This document shows, piece after piece, positions 35,194-45,618 of a stretch of 64,000 bases of DNA. The notes under the pieces were generated by a model. The model did not search any database and was not told where the DNA came from. It worked only from the letters and a program-made list of their open reading frames with translations. How positions within the stretch are numbered: position 1 is the first letter of the stretch; every line of letters begins with the position of its first letter. Made by a program: the position numbers and the translations under genes. Source of the stretch: Nepenthes gracilis (Eukaryota; Streptophyta; Magnoliopsida; Caryophyllales; Nepenthaceae); the NCBI GenBank assembly GCA_033239525.1, contig BSYO01000031.1, positions 4,441,353 through 4,505,352 on the forward strand, read 5' to 3'.

Positions 35194-36065
35194 GCATTTC
35201 TTTCCTCGGCACCATGTTACTCAAATGAACCCTTACAAGTATGAATTCGAAAAGTCAAATACAATCAAGGAAATAAAATTCATCTCCTCTCTCTCCCGTT
35301 CATATTAAACAAAGAGATTTAGGGTTTTAGTTCAACGTCACGGCCACCGGCATAAAAGAGTCCCATCGACTTTTCTTCCATTTGGAACATCTCCGATGGC
35401 AAAGACAGTTGGCATGCCATCCATTGAATTATTGCTAGATTCTCTTCTCTTGCTCTTACTACCACCGTCTGCAGTATCCAGCTAATTCTACGAATTTTCT
35501 GTCTCACAATTTCCACTGTTTTTGAGACGAAGTAATTTTGAGATGTAAATAAAAAAAATAAAATCAACAAAATAGAGGATGTAATATACAAGATCTGTGG
35601 TCCGAAACTGAAAAAAAAATCCAAAAATTTTGAGACGTAAATATTCAAAATCGGAAGATTTTGAATAATTAAAAAAATAAAAAAAAATCAACATGTATGA
35701 GATGAAAACCACAAGCGTGAAGGTTGTGAAGAAAGACGAAAACTACAATCAATATTTCTACAATATTTTATCCTAATATCCTAAAATATCAAACTACAAA
35801 AAAACCTAAGAAATGTGATATTTTGAGACGAAAATAATATTGTTCTACGGCATAGGAAGAGGAAAAAAGAAGAAAATAAATATACTTATGATTGTAGTGG
35901 AAGATGACAGATGAACGGCTGCACAAGCATGAAGAAGGTAGAAGGAGACGTTGGGAGAGAGGGAGACGACGAAGGCTAAGCATGAAGAAGGTAGAGAGAG
36001 ATGTTGAGAGAGAGGGAGACGAAGAAGGCCATGATATGAGAGAGAGAGAGGCCGGTTGCTGCTGC
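35194..36065. other. Right subterminal region of the MULE
   Basis: No recognised coding. It contains GA-rich sequence with a ~60-bp tandem duplication (ATGAAGAAGGTAGA... twice, 35928-36040). A GA-rich tract also lies inside the left end (29985-30060) in direct, not inverted, orientation. Confidence 0.4.
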
Positions 36066-36322
36066 ATTTCGTTAGGGTTTTCTTTTAATTTGGGGCAGTG
36101 AAATCACAGCCGTTGGATTATATACGAATACAACGACTGTAATCCAACGGCTATGGGCGTGGTGTTTAAATAAAAACAAAAAATTGCTGTGCGCGTGTGA
36201 ACAAGTTGCACGGGCACAGCCCCATTTTGTTTAAAAAAACCAAAGTTGTGCTGCGATCCAACCGCCACAATGCTGTGGCATTGGCCCTACGCCGCACATT
36301 GCGGCGCAGGGCCCCTGGTTTC
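36066..36322 (-). repeat. Right terminal inverted repeat of the MULE
   Basis: The reverse complement matches the left end in three blocks (outer TGCGGCG..AGGGC, middle ACACGCGCACAGC, inner AACGGCTG and AAACCCTAAC). At the very end TGCGGCG and CGCCGCA stand close together (36290-36308), giving a small terminal palindrome not seen on the left. Confidence 0.8.
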
Positions 36323-36723
36323 AAAATATGGGGTATTACATACAAATTTTAAAAGAGAGATTTTTTAATAAACTAAAATTAGTAAAAACGAAAATAAATG
36401 GTTAGGGTATACTTGCCTTGACCCGTTCTACCATTTCTCAAACTACCTCGAGCTCTGAATCGGACTCGGAGAGCTTTCTTTGCCCGCTTCTCTTTCGCAC
36501 GGTTCTTTCCTCACCGCCGATCACCCGCGCTGCTGCGGCTAGAGTTGTGTCACGCCAGTCGGCCACCTTTGCAAGCGGCCGTCGCCGGCCACTGTTGACC
36601 CCTAGCGCCGCCTTCTTCCCCAACAAACGCTCCTCGACGCTGCTACAAACGACACCCTAACCCTCCCGCGCACTCTCTCTCCCCCCAACCCTCTTCTCCC
36701 CCTTTTGTTTTCTGATTCCATCG

Positions 36724-36726
<3 letters not shown>

Positions 36727-36789
<63 letters not shown>
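36727..36789. repeat. (TTA)n microsatellite in L1 right LTR
   Basis: About 21 TTA/ATT units. The left LTR has (TA)n at the matching site (25780-25799). The asparagine-run open frame on the minus strand here is an artefact of the repeat. Confidence 0.95.
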
Positions 36790-36790
<1 letters not shown>

Positions 36791-36983
36791 ATTTTTTTTT
36801 AATCTTGAAATTCAAATCGATATTAGGGCGATCGAATGAGAGCACTCTGAGTACCAGCCAAACAATTCTAAATATTTCTCCAAAATTTTCATAATATTTA
36901 ATTAATTTTATTACATTCAAATTATCCAAAAATAAATAAACCCAAATTAAATCGAATACAAATATTCGGGATATTACTGCTAA

Positions 36984-38263
36984 ACTTCAAAAGTTTTTTT
37001 TATGGCAGGATGTGGCATACTGGAGGAAAGGCTCTAAATCTCTTTTGTACAAGCTGTGTTATAGGACAAGACCTTAGATATCTGCGCGTTCAGTTGATGA
37101 TTGAATTCTCTGAATGATTTTATCTCTTTTGCTTTAGGAGTGCAAGATACTTTGACCTAAAGATCATTAGATGCCATTCTTATGATAAAATGCTTGATAT
37201 TTATAAAAGTATGAAGCTAATGTGTGGACAGTTTTTCCCATAAAAGGTTGTAGGCCATGATCTTAAAGTGGGTGTTGCTAGCCATTCATGTTAGCCACCA
37301 CCATATATGTTTATGATCATAGGTCATGGGGAAAGAATCCTCACGTTGGGACATGGAGATCATGGATGGCTATACATTTCTGATGGGATACTGGCTAAAG
37401 ATGCAAAATTTTGGTTAAATGTGGGGATCAACGGCTTATTAAAGCTTACCCTGCCTCCTTCAACTTGCTTGTTTTGATTAACCTTAACCTCCAAAAAAAC
37501 TATGCTTCAATATCAATGCTTTCAATCACTTTGCAATCTGACCGATTTGTCCTAGTTGCTCAGACTTTGGCTAGAACTTATTTATTGGGGACCTTTATGG
37601 GCCGTGCTTTGTGGTTACCACCTGGTGACCCTATGCTTAGTTTCAAAATCTCTATACGTTCCACGGGTCGTGTAGGCGGTAGGTAGGCGGTATGGTCAAT
37701 TTTAATTTTTATAGGTTCCAACACTAGAACCCCCACCTTAAAGATCAAATTCAGGGTTTGACAGTGTAAATAGAGTCCTTTATATCTACTTTGTCCTTGA
37801 TTTAAATTGGTGCTCTTTACCAAATAAAAGCTTGATCTTTGGCATTATCAAGTCATGGTTGTTGTGCCATTCATTCATTATGCTTTGATTGGTCCTTTTT
37901 GCAAAAATTCTCTACATTAGATTCATAAGGCCGTTACGAAAATAATTTACTACTGGCTAGATTTGTTGTCTAAAACATTACATTTTCGGCTTATTTTGTT
38001 ATCTATAAAAGGACAAGTTTGGCTTCAAATTTCTTCACACCCTGCCTTCTAACTTCTTTTACTAATGAATTGTAAGAGTTTTTTTTTTATTAAACATTCT
38101 CTTGAATATCATTCATCTAGTTAGAAGAATAGAGACATCTATGAAGGCTCTTTATGAGGTATTGATGATGAAGACTATCTTAGTTTCTTTCCTCTAGATA
38201 GGAAATCAACTTGGTTCCCTTCTTTTAGGCGACGTTGTCCGTTGGATCTTTATTTCTTATGAA
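36984..38263. other. Unassigned sequence between L1 and K3
   Basis: About 1.3 kb with one 91-codon open frame at 37411-37686 that matches nothing I know. There is a TATA-like TCTATAAAAGG at 38003, but no gene can be supported downstream because K3 starts at 38269. It may be host intergenic DNA or an old unrecognised repeat. Confidence 0.35.
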
Positions 38264-38268
38264 GTGAT

Positions 38269-38758
38269 TGTTAGAAATTTATGTGGCTAAAACAACCACA
38301 AAAGCGGAATTTAAAATCGAATAATATACCTCGGCCATTTGGTGCTCTTGTTTGGACGTTCGATTCGGACCGCTCTGTACTTCTAGACACTCCTTCACTC
38401 GTTTAGATGGTGTATTGCTTGAGTTGAGTGCCAGGACAAAGCCGAAATGCTCAATTTATAGGCGAAACCATCACCCGCCTCAACCGAAGCGTTTGGAACT
38501 CAAACCGCCAAAATTGATGAATTGATTTAATGGGAGAGTTATCACCACTTAATGGACCACAAATGCTTCAACAATTAACTGAGATAAACGCTTGAAGGTT
38601 ACAAAATCCATCAAGGAAGACGAAGAGAACGAAACCCTCTGTTGGCTCAAAATCGGCTCGGAAACGGCTCATTGAAGCCGGCTCTCTGCTCGGCTTGGCT
38701 CACTTGGTGGCTTGGACCGGCTTGTGGGCCGGCTCAGTTAATTGGGCTGAAGCCCACA
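38269..38758 (-). repeat. 3' LTR of K3 (490 bp)
   Basis: It starts TGTTAGAAATTTATGTGGC and ends GAAGCCCACA on the plus strand. The purine tract CCAAGTGGGAGAA (minus strand, 38759-38771) is directly inside, as expected for the 3' LTR priming site. Confidence 0.95.
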
Positions 38759-39055
38759 TTCTCCCACTTGGTCCATGTTTATCTTGATGTGATAACTAAA
38801 ATTATCAATTTTTCAAACTTTAAAAAATAAATATATGAATCATGACGATAAGTCCTTTAATAATGAGTAATATCTTCCATGTATTACAATATATTAATTT
38901 CTCAAGTCATCCGGTAACTTTACTTTATGAATAAACCCTATGTTTATTCTTTGTCCAACTTAATGAATTCGCAAATTAATTAATTAATGTGCACACAATT
39001 TTGAGAAATATCACAACAATAGGAATTTTCAATATCATTGTCCATACAATGAAAA

Positions 39056-39759
39056 TTACAAAATGGAACTCAATCCCATTTCAGATACAAGATCCTTGAA
39101 CCTTAATGGTGGCATGCCTTTAGTCAAGGGATCAGCGATCATCAATTCAGTGCTGATATGCTCAATAGCAATTTCCTTTCCTTTAATGCGCTCCTTTATG
39201 GCTAAAAACTGAATGTCGATATATTTACTTCGACTGCTACTTTTGTTATTTTTAGCCAGGAAAGCAGCAGCTGAATTATCACAAAATATCTTTAATGGCA
39301 TTGAGATAGAATCAACCACTCTAAGCCTAGACATGAAATTCCTCATCCATACACCATACTTTGTAGCCTCGAAATAAGCAACAAACTCGGCCTCCATAGT
39401 GGAAGTAGCAATCAAAGTTTGCTTTGCACTCCGTCAGGATACAGCTCCATCGGCAAACAAAAATATGTAACCGGATGTTGATTTACGTGAATCAACACAC
39501 CCAACGAAGTCTGAATCGGAGTAGCCCAAAACTTCCAGATTGTCGGTCCGTCTATATGTAAGCATGAAATCTTTGGTATCTTGAAGATATCTCATGACTT
39601 TCTTGGCAGCTTTCCAATGTTCGATTCCTGGATTACTCTGAAATCTTTCCAACATTCCAACTGCAAATGCTATGTCAGGTCTTGTACATATCTGAGCATA
39701 CATCAAACTTCCAACAACGGAAACATATGAAATGTTCTTGATCTGTTCCCGTTCCAAAT
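39056..39759 (-). pseudogene. K3 RT connection and RNase H
   Basis: The frame resumes at LEREQIKNISYVSVVGSLMY, then ICTRPDIAFAVGMLERFQSN, YSDSDFVGCVDSRKSTSGY (first RNase H acidic residues), a stop in place of Trp (GAVS*RSAKQ), TSTMEAEFVAYFEA, IFCDNSAAAFLAKNNKSSSR and the end LRFKDLVSEMGLSSIL at 39056. The RNase H catalytic residues D, E and D appear present. RNase H removes the RNA strand during cDNA synthesis. Confidence 0.88.
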
Positions 39760-41597
39760 ACGAAGAGAGTCCTTTTTAGATACAGGAGAAAAAGTCTCCT
39801 TGTAATCAATTCCTTATTTCTGAGTGTAACCTTTAGCAACGAGTCTTGCCTTATATCTTTTAATATTACCTAATGAGTCTTTCTTTGTTTTAAAGACCCA
39901 TTTACACCCTATGGCTTTCGCCCCTTTAGGCAATTCAACAAGATCCCAGACTCTATTGCTACTCATGGAACTCATCACTTCTTTCATAGCATTGTGACAT
40001 AATTGTGATTCATTACAATTCATAGCTTGTGAAAACGTTTCAGGACCATTTTCAGCTCCCACATTGTAGTCAGACTCTTCTAGATATACAACATAATCAC
40101 TAGGGATTGCTGATTTTTTCATTCTAGAAGACCTTCTTAATATTATATCATCATTCTCAATAGGAGCATGTTATACAACTATTTCAGATAAATCCTGAAT
40201 TTCATGGTTAACTGGAATAGGATCAACATTTTGTGGAATGACATTGATTGGTTGTTCAACACCAGATTGATCTTGAGGGGTGTTGTGTACATCAATTAAC
40301 CTATCATCTGAAGTGGAGGGTTGAGAATCTAAATGATCAGTTCTTGATCGTTTCCTCCCACTCATTAAATCATTCTCAAGAAATTTTACATTTCTTGATT
40401 TCACAATCCTAATGGTATGAGATGGATAGTAAAATCTGTATCTCTTAGACCTTTCAGCATATCCAATGAAATGCCCACTTATAGTCCTTGGGTCCAATTT
40501 CTTCTCATGTAGGTTATAAACTCTTTCTTCGGATGGGCATCCCCATACGCGTACATGTTACAAACACAGTTTCCAACCTTTCCATAACTCAAAAAGAGTT
40601 TTTGGAACAGCTTTTGTTGGGACCCTGTTTAATATGTACATCACCGTTTTAAGAGCTTCACTCCACAAGGATTTTGGAAGTTTGGAGTTACTAAGCATAC
40701 TCCTCACCATGTCCAATAATGTTCGGTTTCTTCTTTCTGCTACACCATTTTGGTCCGGAGAACCAGGCATAGTGTATTAGGCAACAATCCCATGTTCTTG
40801 AAGAAACTTTGCAAATGGACCAGGCATTTGTCCATTTTCAGTATATCTACCATAATACTCTCCACCTCTACCTGATCTCACAATTTTGATATTTTTTTCA
40901 ATTTGTTTCTCTACTTCTACTTTAAACAATTTAAAAGCATCCAAGGCTTCATATTTATTATGAAGTAAGTAAAGATACATATATCGTGAGAAATCATCAA
41001 TAAAGGTGATGAAATATTTTGGGCCATATGAGTCTATATCAGGACTACAAATGTCAGTATGTATGATTTCTAATATGTCCGAACTCCTCTTGGCATTTTT
41101 CTTAGTCTTGTTGTCTGCTTTCCTTTAATGCAGTCCACACAAGTCTCAAAGTTAGTAAAATCTATAGTACTAAGTACTCCATCATTTACCAATCTTTTGA
41201 GTCTATCAATGGAGATATGTCCCATTCTCCTATGCCACAACATCGAGGAACATTCATTCATAACACATCTTTTAACTCCATTATTAACATGCACAGTATT
41301 AAAATTGGTATTGTTTTGTAAATTCAAACAATAAAGACCATCAGACAGTGTACCATTCCCAACAATATCAGACTTATAAGATAAACTGAATAATGAGTCT
41401 GAAAATATAAAGGAATATCCAAATGGTACAAGTCTTGAAACAGAAAATAAATTTCTAGAGAAATTTAGAATATAAAAGGTCTTTTCAAGAGACAAAATAA
41501 AACCACTACTCAAAATTAAATTGCATGTTCCAATGGCCTCCACATGTGAACGCATCTTATTTTCGGAGAAGATGCACTTTCATCGCCTTTGATTTCC
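39760..41597 (-). pseudogene. K3 protease end, integrase and RT start
   Basis: From 41555 the frame gives the protease end (NLFSVSRLVPFGYS) and the GAG-pre-integrase zinc region (LWHRRMGHISIDRL ... CVDCIKGKQT). The integrase core is at 41069-40560: IIHTDICSPD (first Asp), FITFIDDFSRYMYLY, IVRSGRGGEYYGRY and [14 protein letters not shown] (Glu). The second catalytic Asp, normally RSDRGGEY, is Gly here. The chain continues (DPRTISGHFIGYAERSKRYR) to the RT fingers WDLVELPKGAKAIGCKWVFK and ARLVAKGYTQK, then a stop, ETFSPVSKKDSLRI and the deletion point near 39760. Confidence 0.88.
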
Positions 41598-42515
41598 TTA
41601 GGTTTGCAAGCCCCATGAGGAATTAGAAATATGGATTGTAGAACCAGAGTCAATCCACCATGTGTTATGTGCAACATTAACCATATTAGATTCATAACAT
41701 ACAAAAGAAAATGGATTACCTTTCTTTTCAAGCCAATTTTGATACTTAAAACAGTCCTTCTTTACGTGTCCCTTCTTTTTATAGAAGAAGCACTTGGACT
41801 CCTTCTTGATATCAGATTGGGGAGGTATTTTACCTTTCCCCTTTGATTTGGCCTGCGTCTTAAACCTTCCTTCTTTTTGCATGAAGACGCTCTCAATTTG
41901 CTCCATCATGAGCCTTCCTTCCTCTTGCACACACATGGTCATGAGTTCATTTATTGACCATTTATCCTTATGTGTGTTATAAGATATTTTAAAAGGCCCA
42001 TATTGCGGTGGAAGCGAATTTAAAATGTAGTGTACAATAAAAGGTTCAGACATTTTCACCTCTAGATTTTTCAGTTGAGCTGCAATATCCCTCATTTGTA
42101 TTATGTGCTCACGCACACCCTTAACACTGATAAGCCTAATAGATGAAAACTTTATTATTAGAGTGCTTGTAAGTGCCTTATCTGAAGTCACAAATTATTC
42201 ATCAATTGCCTTCAGTAAATCTCGTACTTTAGTATGCTGGTCGACAAAACCACGAATACCAGCAGAAATTTTTGTCTTTATGAACATTAAACTGAGGCGA
42301 TTAGATCGCTCCCAGCGTTCATAAAGAGTTACCTCATCCGGAGTCTTTGGTAAGGGTAAGAGCGGTGGTTAAATCTTTCCGATAGCATAATCGATATCCA
42401 GCCACCTAAGTGAAGAAGAATTCTCTCCTTCCACACTTTATAGTTGTCACCTTTTAGTTCGGGAATTTCACAACTAATATCGGAAAGATTTACAGATTGA
42501 ATAGTTGCATAAAAA
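41598..42515 (-). pseudogene. K3 gag and protease start
   Basis: Gag begins near 42515 and passes through two frames to 42191 (LKGDNYKVWKERILLHL, then TPDEVTLYERWERSNRLS), then runs openly from 42191: GVREHIIQMRDIAAQLKNLE, PQYGPFKISYNTHKDKWSI and LMTMCVQEEGRLMMEQ, as in the UBN2-type copia gag. The zinc knuckle is CFFYKKKGHVKKDC, with the second cysteine changed to tyrosine. The protease active site WWIDSGSTIHISNS follows. A stop near 42193 and a frameshift near 42375 are visible. Confidence 0.85.
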
Positions 42516-43639
42516 TAAATACATGCTTAACATCCAAAATTGAGGCTAACAAATTACAAAATTATGTTTTACCAATGTAAAGCATACATCATGAATCAAT
42601 TGACATAAAAATTATCTGTGGGCCAAATTCTTAATTCAAGTAGATTCATGTCCAAAAAGTGATAAAACTATCAAATTATATTCCTTTCTTAATCCACAGC
42701 AGGGCAAATTAAAATAATTTGACATTTTATCCTGATTAATTAATTTTAATATAATAAAATTTTCTGTGGGATAAATTTTATTATATCAAAAAATAATTAC
42801 CACAATTTATGTCTTTATACCACACGTGATAATAAAAAAATAATTATATTAATTAAGGGTGCTGTGACTAATCCTCAATTAATTAAATTATTTTAATCAC
42901 AAGACATTATTTATACATATATACAATTATATTCTGGATATTATATTTTATACTTTATATATAATAATATAATTATATATATATAAATATATACGTATAT
43001 ATAATATATATACTCTGTGTAAAATTATAAATAGAATTGAAATGCCGAAACTAGCGCAAGGCACTCAGCAGCGCAAACGGCAAATGCCGCTTCTTCCTCC
43101 TCCGCGTTCCGGGTTCGAAACCCGTCAGCAGAGTCCGAGTTTTTTTTTCGTTCTGCTACAGTGACGGGCCAGGATCTCATGGGCTGCGTTCGAAACAGTA
43201 TTGGGCCGAGAACAAAATCGGCTCAAAAACCGATATATAATTTTTTTTTTATAACACTGTAGCAAAACGACGTCGTTTAATTAAGGAATTCGTTTGCACG
43301 AAACGACGTTGTTCTGAAACACAAAACAGAAGCCTGAAAACGACGACGTTTATAACTGCCGAAGCAGAAAACGACGCCGTTCAAGTCGTCTTCTACCTTC
43401 GTCGGTTTCGCCCAAACCCGACAACGACCGACTCGACCTGAATTCCAGACCCGATTCAAACAGCACCACACGAACACCATAAATGATGAAAAATATATTG
43501 AAATTTCAAAAATTTAATTTACCATCGATTTCCAGTGCTCGTTTGAACCGAATCTTCAAAAAAACGAAGACTTTAGGTTTTTTCAATTTCGGGAAAAACT
43601 GGAAAAACACAGAACAACAAAGGCAGAGTTGAAGCCTTT
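42516..43639 (-). other. K3 untranslated leader with palindromic ACGT repeats
   Basis: No coding. The part 42500-43020 is very AT-rich with long AT runs. The part 43265-43382 carries AAACGACGTCGTTT (43265-43278, a perfect palindrome) and three degenerate copies. At 43052-43124 a tRNA-like A-box (TAGCGCAAGG) and B-box hairpin (CGGGTTCGAAACCCG) stand about 50 bp apart on the plus strand. Confidence 0.6.
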
Positions 43640-43650
43640 CTCTGATACCA
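43640..43650 (-). other. Primer-binding site of K3 (initiator tRNA-Met)
   Basis: CTCTGATACCA, the exact reverse complement of TGGTATCAGAG, lies two bases from the LTR. Confidence 0.92.
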
Positions 43651-43652
43651 AA

Positions 43653-44146
43653 TGTTAGAAATTTATGTGGCTAAAACAACCACAAAAGCGGAATTTAAAA
43701 TCGAATAATATACCTTCGGCCATTTGGTGCTCTGTTTTCGGACGTTCGATTCGGACCGGCTCTGTGCTTCTGGACACTCCTTCACTCGTTTAGATGGTGT
43801 ATTGCTTGAGTTGGGTGCCAGGGACAAAGTCAGAATACTCAATTTATATGCGAAACCATCACCCGCCTCAACCGAGCGTTTGGAACTCAAACCGGTCAAA
43901 ATTGATGAATTGATTTAATGGGAGAGTTATCACCACTTAATGGACCACAAATCCTTCAGCAATTAACTGAGATAAATACTTGAAGGTTACAAATTCCATC
44001 AAGGAAGACAAAGAGAACGAAACCCTCTTTTGGCTCAAAATCGGCTCGGAAACAGCTCATTGAAGCCGGCTCTCTGCTCGGCTTGGCTCACTTGGTGGCT
44101 TGGACCGGCTTGTGGGCCGGCTCAGTTAATTGGGTTGAAGCCCACA
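43653..44146 (-). repeat. 5' LTR of K3 (494 bp)
   Basis: Same ends as the left LTR, followed by TSD GTGAT. Small indels distinguish it, for example TACCTTCGGCC against TACCTCGGCC near the left end. Confidence 0.95.
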
Positions 44147-44151
44147 GTGAT

Positions 44152-44733
44152 CGGGGCAATCCGTCGTCTAATGTCCTCTCTTGTTCTTTAGCTTATCTCA
44201 TATAGGAATGGCTAGAGAACTAATTGATAGCCATGGACGCCACTTAAGCTAGCTCCTCAGCGCTTAAGGAGTCCTTAGACTAGCTTGGACTAATGATTGA
44301 TCTCCCTGATGGATCCTTAGGGTAATGATTAAGTGTTATAGTCTGCGGGCAACTAATTGCTCTCTATAGCTCAGATTGTTTGCTCACTCCTTTGATTGTG
44401 TCTTGAGTTGTAGGGGTGGCAATATCCCAGTTCATCCCTGACTTCTTTAACAAGGTGCTGTTAGAGAGGATATTGACCGAAGACTCTTTTTGTGTCACCT
44501 TTGCTTTTCTTTTTCATCTCCAGGTTTTAGGCTCGGATTTATTTAAGTGTCTAGAGATATTCTAAACTGTATAATTTTTTTTTTTAGTAAATGCTAACAA
44601 AATTTATTTTTCATTTGCACATGGATTAGACTATTAATTTCTCTTTTGAACTTATATATGCTCTATTGGACACATAATTGTTTAGGATTTAATTAACTAG
44701 TCATTGGTTGCTATCCATTGTGACATAGCCATA
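44152..44733. other. Unassigned spacer between K3 and K2
   Basis: No coding or repeat structure recognised. The last five bases, CCATA, are the left TSD of K2. Confidence 0.4.
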
Positions 44734-45583
44734 TGTTGGGATCACTCCCATGTGGAAGTCCTTAGGACTTGGACGGAGCACGAATGTGCTAGGAGGAAGG
44801 AATTTTGGTCAATAGAGTTGACCGGAGTCTTCTTGATGGTCAACACTTCTGGTTAATATGTTGACCGTCATAAGTTGTGAGTCGTTTGAAGAAGCGGAAC
44901 GGGTTACTTCAACCAATCAACAGCATGGTTGACTTGCCAATTTGAAACGACGGATAATAGAGTTGATATGCTGTATTTGGTAGATCTGAATGACTGTCAT
45001 ATCCTAAAAGGTGTATAGTTGATCTACCATTTTGGGTGGTTGGTAGAAGTCATTCTCGGGACTCCAAAGGCTGATCAGTTTGCAGGAGCAGGCATGCGCC
45101 GCTTGCTGCAGACAGGGCGTGTGCATGCAAGCAAACATTCAAAGTTAAACATAAACCATCAAACTGGGCTATGGTGAGGGGCATGTATATATGTATGTAC
45201 ATTTTGCACATTGAAAAGGATATAAGGCAAGAATAAGAAGAAGGAGAAGACACTGGTCATGTAGAAAGAAAAAGTGTAATAGATGAGTGAAAATAAAAAG
45301 AAAGAGAGCTATGAGTGAAAATAAAGTTAGAGTGCTTTGTTTTACTTTTGCTCAGTTCTTATTTTCGCCTCCTATAATTTTCTCATACTTAGTAATTCTT
45401 TGTGAACTTAGTGTCCCGTGATTTTTTTCTTATTTCAAAAGGATTTTTCACGTAAAATTTGATGTTCATTTCTCTTCTCTACTTCACAGTGCTTGTGTGC
45501 TTTATTAGTTGAGCGTTCATTCCGACCAATGGAAGAAACTGTTCTTATATTTTGGTCAGTAGGCCACTCATTGCCCACCAACA
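44734..45583 (+). repeat. 5' LTR of K2 (850 bp)
   Basis: It starts TGTTGGGATCACTCCCATG and ends TTGCCCACCAACA. W-box cores are dense at 44815-44935 (GGTCAA, TTGACC, GGTCAA, TTGACC, TTGACT). A TATA-like GTATATATG lies at 45185-45193. Confidence 0.92.
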
Positions 45584-45585
45584 AG

Positions 45586-45596
45586 TGGTATCAGAG
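45586..45596 (+). other. Primer-binding site of K2 (initiator tRNA-Met)
   Basis: TGGTATCAGAG, two bases after the LTR. Confidence 0.92.
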
Positions 45597-45618
45597 ACTG
45601 GTTGACAATTCCGTCTGA

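Larger units (their letters stand above)
29628..36322 (+). mobile_element. Mutator-like element (MULE) with FAR1-type transposase
   Basis: The MULE sits in the right LTR of L1. A 9-bp TSD is present: AAAATATAG (29619-29627) and AAAATATGG (36323-36331), one mismatch. The ends are long imperfect terminal inverted repeats of about 250-310 bp. The 6.7 kb body holds a broken MULE transposase gene reading plus, an inner inverted-repeat element, and sequence of unknown origin at 33000-34150. The 9-bp TSD is typical of Mutator elements. Confidence 0.88.
23692..36978 (-). mobile_element. Non-autonomous LTR element L1 (LARD-like), carrying a MULE
   Basis: LTRs at 23692-25992 and 27918-36978 flank an interior of only 1.9 kb. 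A primer-binding site beside the right LTR sets the orientation as minus. The TSD is GCTAG on the left and GCTAA on the right (one mismatch). The right LTR is interrupted by a MULE at 29628-36322; without it and its 9-bp TSD copy it is 2357 bp, close to the 2301 bp of the left LTR. No gag or pol is seen. Shared leader and LTR blocks tie it to the G family of gypsy elements. Confidence 0.88.
27918..36978 (-). repeat. 5' LTR of L1, split by the MULE
   Basis: The LTR parts are 27918-29627 and 36323-36978. It starts TGTAACGAAATGGG. The last base is T instead of A (GATATTACT), assuming the TSD GCTAA follows. The two parts align in order with the left LTR: the break falls at AAAAATATAG, equal to about 25372-25381 there. 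The GC-rich block recurs at 36430-36700. Confidence 0.85.
38269..44146 (-). mobile_element. Ty1/copia LTR retrotransposon K3, lacking the RT core
   Basis: LTRs at 38269-38758 and 43653-44146 (490 and 494 bp) flank gag, protease, integrase, a truncated RT and RNase H on the minus strand. The TSD GTGAT is perfect (38264-38268 and 44147-44151). The LTRs differ by roughly twenty positions by eye. The pol body reads almost continuously but with single-base stops. The RT catalytic region is deleted near 39760. It is a different copia lineage from K1 and K2. Confidence 0.95.

Noticed and set aside
36657..36929. Open frame with a long asparagine run on the minus strand
   Set aside because: The run is the translation of the (ATT)n microsatellite in the L1 LTR.
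37411..37686. 91-codon open frame in the spacer between L1 and K3
   Set aside because: No family resemblance, no clear promoter or codon pattern, and the opposite strand is open over part of it, so chance is likely.
43052..43124. A tRNA gene on the plus strand
   Set aside because: Only A- and B-box-like motifs fit. No acceptor stem pairing or anticodon arm could be drawn at the right distances.
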